Shown: positions 1-6,281 of the stretch, one piece after another
Position numbering within the stretch: position 1 is the first letter of the stretch
Layout: the number at the start of each line of letters is the position of its first letter
From: an uncultured Eubacteriales bacterium
Lineage (GTDB): Bacteria; Bacillota; Clostridia; Christensenellales; Aristaeellaceae
Direction: 5' to 3'
Length of the DNA: 6,281 bases
Assembly (NCBI GenBank): GCA_944353735.1
Contig: CALVPU010000280.1
Coordinates: forward strand, 1-6,281
The notes under the pieces: model-generated
Seen by the model: only the letters and a program-made list of their open reading frames with translations
The model's database searches: none
What the model was told of the DNA's origin: nothing
Position numbers and translations under genes: made by a program

Positions 1-2276
<2,276 letters not shown>

Positions 2277-2278
2277 AC

Positions 2279-2290
2279 AGGGAGGCGAGG
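2279..2290 (+). promoter_or_regulatory. Ribosome binding site for the NUDIX gene
   Basis: AGGGAGG at 2279-2285 lies 9 nt before the ATG at 2295, with a second purine run GAGG at 2287-2290. It lies in the 18-nt gap after the rho stop codon and fixes the NUDIX start, ruling out the alternative out-of-frame reading that begins inside rho. Confidence 0.85.
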
Positions 2291-2294
2291 AACC

Positions 2295-2801
2295 ATGGAA
2301 CGCTGGGACGCATACGACGCGGACTTTCACCGCGTCGAGGGCAAGTCGCTGGTGCGCGGCGAGCCGATTCCCGACGGGCTGTACCACATCGTCTGCGACG
2401 TGCTCGTGCGGCACACCGACGGGAGCTATCTGCTGATGCTGCGCGACCCGCGCAAGCACAGCGGCGGCATGTGGGAAGCGAGCGCCGGCGGCTCCGCGCT
2501 GCAGGGCGAAGCGCCGATGGCGTGCGCCGTGCGCGAGCTGCGCGAGGAGACGGGGTTGTGTGGGCGCATGACCGAAGTCGGGCGCACCGCCAGCGCCCGC
2601 AACCACACGCTGTACGTCTGCTACCTCTGCGAGACGGACGGCGACAAGGACGCCGTCACACTGCAGGACGGCGAGACCGCGGATTACCGCTGGGTCAGCC
2701 GCGACGCGCTCGCCAATATGCCGAAAACCGAACTGGTTACGCACCGGATTCAGAATTTCATCGACGAGCTGCGCCGCCCGGACGCCGGTCAAGCGGAATA
2801 A
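2295..2801 (+). CDS. NUDIX hydrolase, IDI/YfcD-like type
   Basis: This encodes a 168-residue cytoplasmic protein with a perfect NUDIX box at residues 66-88. The pattern is G66-x5-E72-x7-RELREETGL, including the metal-binding REXXEE core. NUDIX enzymes hydrolyse nucleoside diphosphates linked to another group. The opening (WDAYDADFHRVEG, then RGEPIPDGLYHIV) and the GGMWEASAGGSALQGE stretch resemble the isopentenyl-diphosphate-isomerase-like/YfcD branch, whose substrates are mostly unknown, so no substrate is assigned. The length is complete for a single-domain member. It starts 18 nt after rho with its own strong ribosome binding site and has no visible promoter, so it is probably cotranscribed with rho. 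An intrinsic-type terminator follows about 50 nt after the stop. The family call is firm; the subfamily is inferred from remembered motifs. Confidence 0.95.
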   Translation: MERWDAYDADFHRVEGKSLVRGEPIPDGLYHIVCDVLVRHTDGSYLLMLRDPRKHSGGMWEASAGGSALQGEAPMACAVRELREETGLCGRMTEVGRTASARNHTLYVCYLCETDGDKDAVTLQDGETADYRWVSRDALANMPKTELVTHRIQNFIDELRRPDAGQAE

Positions 2802-2852
2802 AAGGCTTCGACACACAAAGCGCTTCCAGCGCGCCGGTCAAGGCGCAAACGC

Positions 2853-2893
2853 AAAAATCGCCACGACAATCGAAAGGATTCGTGGCGATTTTT
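2853..2893. terminator. Bidirectional intrinsic terminator between convergent genes
   Basis: Bases 2853-2865 (AAAAATCGCCACG) pair perfectly with 2881-2893. A small bulge is followed by AATC (2868-2871) pairing with GATT (2877-2880) around a GAAAG loop. The right arm ends in five T, with more T nearby. The left arm starts with five A, so the minus strand also reads hairpin plus T-run. It lies downstream of the rho-NUDIX unit and about 145 nt past the stop of the minus-strand coiled-coil gene, so it can serve both. The rest of the gap between 2802 and 3038 shows only a 10-bp palindrome (2997-3006) and no convincing gene. Confidence 0.88.
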
Positions 2894-3038
2894 GTGTTTC
2901 CATCAGCAGCCCCGCATGCTGCGGTCGCTTGCGGCAGGCCGACAAAGAGACCTCTTTTGACAAGCCGATGCCGGTCGAAGGGAAATTTGCTTTCTGGCCT
3001 GCAGGCTTTCTCATCGCTCTGACCGATTGACTGCCTTG

Positions 3039-3701
3039 TCAGCATGCGGTCGGCTTCCCCTTCCGCCGTTTCATGTCCGCCGCGCCCCTGTTCCCCGATT
3101 CGCCCGCGACCTCCGCCGCCGGCGGGCGCTGTGCCGGCGTGTCCGCATCGCCTGCGCCCTGCGCTGCGCGCAGCCAGTCGTCGAGCGTGATCTGCTGGTC
3201 CAGCACCTCGCTGCGCCGGCGCTGCCGGCGCTTCACGCTCTCGCGCAGGCGGTTCAACTCCTCCTCGCGCTCGCGAAGGATGTCCTGATAGATCTGCTCC
3301 TGCGCGCGCTGCTCGCGCGTGAGCCGCTCCACCTGCTTTTCCAGCAGCCCGGCGCGCATGCCCGCCGCCGCGGCATCGCGATCCGCCTCGGCGCGGCGCG
3401 CCTCCGCCCGCCGGGCGCGGTCGTTCGCCTCGACCTCGCGCGCTTCCGCCGCCGCAACCGCGTCCTCCAGCGACTCCGCGCGCAAGCGCTCGCCGTCCAG
3501 CGCCTGCCGCAGCGACGCGAACGCCCGGATGCGGCGCTCGTTTTCGTCCCGCAGGGCGCGCAGCTCGCGGCGCTCCGATTCCCGTCCAGCGTCGGATTTC
3601 CGTGCCTGACCGCGCAGCAGACGGCGCTGCCGCGCGCAGACCGCCGCCAGTGCGGCGCACGCCGCCGTCAGCGCGGCGGAAAGGATTATCCACCCATACA
3701 A
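3039..3701 (-). CDS. Membrane-anchored coiled-coil protein of unknown function
   Basis: I do not recognise a family. With the TTG start at 3701 the protein has 220 residues. It has one N-terminal hydrophobic segment (about residues 3-24, starting YGWIILSAAL) followed by Arg-rich sequence, which predicts a single-pass anchor with the rest in the cytoplasm. Roughly residues 35-175 are dense in Arg, Glu, Ala and Leu with heptad-like spacing, predicting a long coiled coil. The tail has a short ITLDDWLRAA motif, then a disordered, finally Lys/Arg-rich end. Start choice: AAGGAGG at 3716-3710 is 8 nt from TTG at 3701, whereas the GTG at 3710 overlaps that Shine-Dalgarno. A strong promoter lies just upstream. 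Coding is supported by the promoter, ribosome binding site, protein architecture and terminator rather than by homology. The high-GC antisense strand is also open but has none of these signals. By layout it could be a cell-envelope or division scaffold, but that is speculation. Confidence 0.78.
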   Translation of the reverse strand: MYGWIILSAALTAACAALAAVCARQRRLLRGQARKSDAGRESERRELRALRDENERRIRAFASLRQALDGERLRAESLEDAVAAAEAREVEANDRARRAEARRAEADRDAAAAGMRAGLLEKQVERLTREQRAQEQIYQDILREREEELNRLRESVKRRQRRRSEVLDQQITLDDWLRAAQGAGDADTPAQRPPAAEVAGESGNRGAADMKRRKGKPTAC

Positions 3702-3709
3702 GATCCGCA

Positions 3710-3716
3710 CCTCCTT
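3710..3716 (-). promoter_or_regulatory. Shine-Dalgarno that decides a TTG start
   Basis: Read on the minus strand this is AAGGAGG, a near-perfect match to the anti-Shine-Dalgarno. It is followed by 8 nt and then TTG (3701-3699) in frame with the coiled-coil gene. The GTG at 3710-3708 is also in frame but shares its first base with the Shine-Dalgarno and so cannot use it. The ATG beginning one base further in is out of frame and reaches a stop after three codons. Confidence 0.8.
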
Positions 3717-3739
3717 CGCGCATTCGCTCCACTCGTTCC

Positions 3740-3768
3740 ATTATAGCATAGATCGGCGCGCGGTAAAA
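3740..3768 (-). promoter_or_regulatory. Sigma-A-type promoter of the coiled-coil gene
   Basis: On the minus strand a perfect TATAAT (3745-3740) is preceded by TGC, giving an extended -10 (TGnTATAAT). A weak -35, TTTTAC (3768-3763), stands 17 nt upstream. A perfect 12-bp palindrome, AAAAGCGCTTTT (3765-3776), overlaps the -35 edge. The -10 lies about 24 nt from the Shine-Dalgarno, leaving a short leader. Confidence 0.8.
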
Positions 3769-3842
3769 GCGCTTTTGTCGAAACATCGCCCGGCTGCGGC
3801 GTGCGCGGGACGATTAAATTTTGCAGCGAGCGCCGCGGGCTA

Positions 3843-3871
3843 TTGTATTTTTGCCTCTTTTGCGGTATAAT
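3843..3871 (+). promoter_or_regulatory. Promoter of the tRNA-Arg gene
   Basis: TTGTAT (3843-3848), a 17-nt spacer and a perfect TATAAT (3866-3871). The -10 ends 12 nt before the first base of the mature tRNA, so the transcript would have only a few leader bases. It diverges from the promoter at 3740-3768. Confidence 0.8.
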
Positions 3872-3883
3872 CATGTATTGTAA

Positions 3884-3959
3884 GCGCCCGTGGCCTAGTG
3901 GATAGGGCATCTGACTCCGACTCAGAAGATCGCACGTTCAAATCGTGTCGGGCGCGCCA
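3884..3959 (+). tRNA. tRNA-Arg, anticodon CCG
   Basis: A complete 76-nt cloverleaf. The acceptor arm GCGCCCG (3884-3890) pairs with CGGGCGC (3949-3955), then comes discriminator G3956 and an encoded CCA (3957-3959). The D-stem is GCCT with GGGC. The anticodon stem TCTGA (3910-3914) pairs with TCAGA (3922-3926) around the loop CTCCGAC, giving anticodon CCG at 3917-3919, which reads CGG arginine codons. The T-stem GCACG pairs with CGTGT (one G-T pair) around TTCAAAT. The variable loop has five bases. It has its own promoter and no neighbouring tRNA genes in view. Confidence 0.97.
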
Positions 3960-3962
3960 CAA

Positions 3963-3999
3963 GACCGGCTGGTCGGGCGCTGCGCCCCGCCAGCCGGTC
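3963..3999 (+). terminator. GC-rich hairpin just after tRNA-Arg, possible terminator
   Basis: GACCGGCTGG (3963-3972) pairs perfectly with 3990-3999, and inner GGGCG/CGCCC bases can extend the stem around a small loop. It starts four bases after the tRNA CCA. Only a short TCTTGT follows instead of a proper T-tract, so it may be a weak intrinsic terminator, a processing or stability element, or part of a Rho-dependent end. Confidence 0.5.
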
Positions 4000-4027
4000 G
4001 CTCTTGTCAGGCGCTTTCCAGCGAGAC

Positions 4028-4056
4028 TTGCGCGCGCGGGCGAAACATGGTATAAT
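4028..4056 (+). promoter_or_regulatory. Promoter of the M1-like secreted protein gene
   Basis: TTGCGC (4028-4033), a 17-nt spacer and a perfect TATAAT (4051-4056) preceded by TGG, which gives an extended -10. Transcription would begin near 4063, leaving a leader of about 68 nt that includes a small GGGGC/GCCCC hairpin (4076-4090). No promoter of similar quality is visible before rimM, so this one may also feed rimM and trmD. Confidence 0.78.
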
Positions 4057-4119
4057 GGCGTCGTCCGCGGGCAAAGGGGCGCGCCGCCCCGGGACCCGCG
4101 CCGCAGGGAACGAATCGGA

Positions 4120-4125
4120 AAGGAG
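4120..4125 (+). promoter_or_regulatory. Ribosome binding site of the M1-like protein gene
   Basis: AAGGAG ends 5 nt before the ATG at 4131. The spacing is slightly short but usable, and the start is confirmed by the typical Lys-rich signal-peptide N terminus that follows. Confidence 0.8.
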
Positions 4126-4130
4126 CGCGT

Positions 4131-5633
4131 ATGAAGAAGAACCAGAAGCTGGTCCGCGCGCTGGCGGTGGTGCTGGCGCTGCTGCTGGTGGGCGGCACGG
4201 TGACGTCGGCGGTGTTCGCCGCGCTGGCGGAAGAAACCGGTTCCACCGAACGCGACCGGTATGAGATGAACATCACCTATCTGGAGGACCAACAGGCGCT
4301 GCACATCACGCAGCGCCTTGTCTATCACAACCGGCAGTCGTTCGCGCTCGACCGGGTGCTCTTCAGCGCCGCGGGCAACATGTACCGCCGCGAGAGCACG
4401 CTGATGTACGACGCGCAATCGCTGACCGAGGTGTTCCCCGAAGGATATGCGCCCGCGGGCATCGACCTGATGCGCGTGGCGCTCGGCGGCGCGGACGCCG
4501 ACTGGGGCTATCTCGACAGCGCCGAGACGGTGCTGCGCGTGGCGTGCCGCCTCGAACCCGGCGCATCGGGCGAATTCGTATTTGAATACTACCTGCTGCT
4601 GAGCCGCAACCGCTCGATGCTCGGCGAATTCGACACCGATGTGCGGCTGAGCGGGTTTTATTTCGCCCCCGGGCTGGTCAACGAGGACGACGAGGAGTTC
4701 GTGGTCAACGTGCCCGTGCAGCACACGCGCTGGCTGCTGACCACCGCCGCCGACTATTCCGTCACCCTGACGATCCCCGACCTCTACCTTCCCGCCGCCA
4801 CGGGCAGCGAGACGCTGCTGGGCACCGAGGGTCACACGTCCACCTGGCGGTTCGAGGCGCAGAACGTCCGCGAATTCGCGCTGTCGTTCGGCAAGCGCTG
4901 GCGTGAATTCAGCGCGCAGACGGAGTCCGGCGTCACGGTGCGGCTGCTGACCAACCGGCGCGGCGACGCCGGCGCGCCCGACGCCGCCGTGGAAACCATC
5001 GAACTGTACGAATCGTGGCTCGGCGCCTTTCCGCTTGCGCAGATCGATCTGGTGCAGTCCGACTACCCGGTCGACGCGCTGAACTTTCCCGGCGCGATCT
5101 GGCTGCCGGAAGCGCTTTTCGATTCCGAAAAGGCGATGGCGCGGGTGCTGCGCTTCTGTCTGGCGCAGCAGTACGTCGGCATGCGCGCCTACCCCGAGCC
5201 GGTCGCCAACGCCTGGCTGTCCGACGTGCCGTGCAGCTATCTGGCGCTGCTGGCGGTCGAAGAACTGGAGGGCTACGACGCCTTCCTCGAAGCGCTCAAC
5301 GACGAGGTGCTCGACGCGCTGCACATCACCATTCCCGGCGGCCTCACGATCACCACCGGCGCGGACCTGTTCACGCCGGACGAATACGCGCTGATCGTGC
5401 GCGGGCGCGGCACGGTGGTCATGCACGAGCTGCGGCTGGCAATGGGCCGCGAGGACTGGATCGCCGGCCTGCGGAACTTCTACGAGATGGGCCTGGACGG
5501 CAAGCTGCTCGGCGAGCGCGACTACGTCGCCGCCCTCGACGAAGCCACCGGCGGCGACTGGGAAGGCTTTATCGCCGACTGGCTGTTCAACGTCGGCGAC
5601 TACGTCGACCAGCAGGTCGAATTCTACGAATGA
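4131..5633 (+). CDS. Secreted M1-like (gluzincin-fold) pseudo-peptidase
   Basis: This encodes a 500-residue protein with a signal peptide: Lys/Arg-rich residues 2-9, a hydrophobic core at 10-20, and likely cleavage after A30 (VFA) or A33 (ALA). No lipobox Cys is present. Residues about 40-260 look like the beta-rich M1 N-terminal domain. Landmarks of the M1 catalytic domain follow in the right order: LNFPG (317-321) where the family has MEYPG/GAMEN, RFCLAQQYVG (341-350) where it has HEXXHQWFG, WLSDV (362-366) where it has WLNEG, and RGRGTVVMHEL (424-434) where it has YxKGxxVLxxL. The C-terminal DWIAGLRNFYE and WEGFIADWLF stretches match the family's closing pattern. All zinc ligands appear replaced (F342, Q346, D365), with the 18-residue spacing between the last two kept. 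The catalytic Glu (C343) and Tyr (R424) are also replaced, so it is probably non-catalytic and may bind peptides or act as a scaffold outside the membrane. Family assignment rests on motif alignment by eye. Confidence 0.93.
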   Translation: MKKNQKLVRALAVVLALLLVGGTVTSAVFAALAEETGSTERDRYEMNITYLEDQQALHITQRLVYHNRQSFALDRVLFSAAGNMYRRESTLMYDAQSLTEVFPEGYAPAGIDLMRVALGGADADWGYLDSAETVLRVACRLEPGASGEFVFEYYLLLSRNRSMLGEFDTDVRLSGFYFAPGLVNEDDEEFVVNVPVQHTRWLLTTAADYSVTLTIPDLYLPAATGSETLLGTEGHTSTWRFEAQNVREFALSFGKRWREFSAQTESGVTVRLLTNRRGDAGAPDAAVETIELYESWLGAFPLAQIDLVQSDYPVDALNFPGAIWLPEALFDSEKAMARVLRFCLAQQYVGMRAYPEPVANAWLSDVPCSYLALLAVEELEGYDAFLEALNDEVLDALHITIPGGLTITTGADLFTPDEYALIVRGRGTVVMHELRLAMGREDWIAGLRNFYEMGLDGKLLGERDYVAALDEATGGDWEGFIADWLFNVGDYVDQQVEFYE

Positions 5634-5683
5634 ACGGCGCGCCGCGCCATCCCCGCGGGCTTCCCCCGCGCAAACGACCCTTG

Positions 5684-5700
5684 CTCCGCCCGAAGCGGAG
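5684..5700 (+). other. Small hairpin in the leader before rimM
   Basis: CTCCGC (5684-5689) pairs with GCGGAG (5695-5700) around a CCGAA loop. It lies in the 85-nt gap between the M1-like gene and rimM, 6 nt before the rimM Shine-Dalgarno. There is no T-tract, so it is not a good terminator. It may be an mRNA stability or processing hairpin. Confidence 0.4.
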
Positions 5701-5706
5701 ACGTCT

Positions 5707-5711
5707 GGAGG
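5707..5711 (+). promoter_or_regulatory. Ribosome binding site of rimM
   Basis: GGAGG lies 7 nt before the ATG at 5719, which is ideal spacing and confirms the rimM start. Confidence 0.85.
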
Positions 5712-5718
5712 AATCGAC

Positions 5719-6246
5719 ATGCGTTCCACCCATCTGGCAATCGGAGAAATCGTCCGCCCGCAGGGCATTCGCGGCGAGCTGAAGCTGCGCCCCATCACCT
5801 GCGACCTCGCACGCTTTGAGGGATTGCAGACCGCCTATCTCAAGCGCGGCGACGCCTTCGAGGCGATCCACCTGACCGTCAACCGCATCGCGCCGGACGC
5901 GGTCTACCTGAGCGTCGACGGCGTCGGCGACCGCAATGCCGCCGAGCGCCTGCGCGGCGAGATGCTCTACGTCGACCGCGCCCACGCCGTGGCGCTCGAC
6001 GAGGATTCGTCGTTCATCTGCGACCTGATCGGCCTTCGCGGGCGCGCGACCGACGGGCGCGATCTCGGCGAACTCAAGGACGTGCTGCAGCCCGGCGGCA
6101 ACGACGTATACGTCTTCCGCGGCCCGCTGGGCGAGGTGCTGGTTCCGGCGCTGAAGTCCGTGGTGGCGGGCATCGACCTCGACGCCGGCGAAATGCTGCT
6201 GGACGCCGGGCGGCTCGACGAGGTGGCGGTGTTCGATGAAGATTGA
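5719..6246 (+). CDS. rimM: Ribosome maturation factor RimM
   Basis: This encodes a 175-residue protein of normal RimM length. RimM binds ribosomal protein S19 and assists maturation of the 30S head and 16S rRNA. The N-terminal barrel opens with the signature IGEIVRPQGIRGELKLRPIT (residues 8-27). The second half is a PRC-barrel domain with DLIGLRGR, LGELKDVLQPGGNDVYVF and VLVPALKSVVAGIDL, all typical of the family. The ATG has a strong ribosome binding site. It follows the M1-like gene by 85 nt in the same direction, and its last 11 bases overlap the start of trmD, the usual rimM-trmD coupling. In many Firmicutes rpsP and a KH-domain gene precede rimM; here that place is taken by the M1-like gene. 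Confidence 0.97.
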   Translation: MRSTHLAIGEIVRPQGIRGELKLRPITCDLARFEGLQTAYLKRGDAFEAIHLTVNRIAPDAVYLSVDGVGDRNAAERLRGEMLYVDRAHAVALDEDSSFICDLIGLRGRATDGRDLGELKDVLQPGGNDVYVFRGPLGEVLVPALKSVVAGIDLDAGEMLLDAGRLDEVAVFDED

Positions 6247-6281
6247 CATCCTGACGCTGTTCCCCGGCATGCTCAAGCCCA
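6236..6281 (+). CDS. trmD: tRNA (guanine-N1)-methyltransferase TrmD, N-terminal fragment (cut by window end)
   Basis: Only 15 codons are in view: MKIDILTLFPGMLKP, which matches the highly conserved TrmD start (MKIDILTLFP followed by a short variable stretch). TrmD methylates G37 at N1 next to the anticodon in tRNAs, preventing frameshifting. The ATG lies inside the last codons of rimM in another frame. A GAGGTGG run at 6220-6226, 9 nt upstream, is a plausible ribosome binding site. Both the motif and its position after rimM support the call. Confidence 0.92.
   Translation, partial: MKIDILTLFPGMLKP

Noticed and set aside
2783..2846. Short direct repeat CGCCGGTCAAG at the end of the NUDIX gene and again about 50 nt later
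   Set aside because: At eleven bases in GC-rich sequence, with no associated element or symmetry, this can easily be chance.
3027..3746. 239-codon plus-strand frame opposite the coiled-coil gene
   Set aside because: It has no Shine-Dalgarno or promoter, its Arg/Leu-rich composition is typical of antisense frames, and it runs over the promoter of the minus-strand gene.
3884..3999. tRNA-Arg 3' end as a phage or island attachment site
   Set aside because: There is no integrase gene and no second copy of the tRNA 3' end in the window. The genes to the right are housekeeping.
3840..5798. 652-codon open frame on the minus strand opposite the tRNA and the M1-like gene
   Set aside because: It crosses a tRNA gene and the start of rimM and is antisense to a gene with promoter, ribosome binding site and signal peptide. 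It is a GC-driven shadow.

Overview
The window looks like a chromosomal segment of a high-GC member of the Firmicutes, most likely an uncultured or gut-type Clostridia. The basis is GC-rich coding sequence combined with strong AGGAGG-type ribosome binding sites, perfect TATAAT -10 boxes, a CCA-encoding tRNA gene and a rimM-trmD pair. The lineage call is an inference, because no marker gene here settles it.

Left part (1-2893, plus strand): the 5'-truncated gene for transcription termination factor Rho, with a very long, repeat-rich, low-complexity N-terminal extension ahead of a fully conserved RNA-binding and ATPase core. It is followed 18 nt later by a NUDIX hydrolase gene. The pair ends at a strong hairpin with A/T tracts on both sides.

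Middle part (2894-4130): a minus-strand gene for a small membrane-anchored coiled-coil protein of unknown function, with a clear promoter and a Shine-Dalgarno that points to a TTG start. A second promoter, pointing the other way, drives a tRNA-Arg gene with anticodon CCG. A GC-rich hairpin follows the tRNA, and then a third TATAAT promoter.

Right part (4131-6281, plus strand): a secreted protein of 500 residues with the layout of an M1-family (gluzincin) metallopeptidase. Its zinc-binding and catalytic residues appear to be substituted, so it is probably a pseudo-peptidase. It is followed by rimM (16S rRNA/30S maturation) and the first 15 codons of trmD (tRNA m1G37 methyltransferase), which overlaps the end of rimM.

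Most of the window is housekeeping for RNA and translation: termination, tRNA-Arg, ribosome maturation and tRNA modification. The features least explained by known biology are the repeat-built Rho extension, the degenerate M1-like protein and the orphan coiled-coil protein. I see no mobile element, CRISPR array or defence cassette. No stretch over 300 bases lacks a gene.
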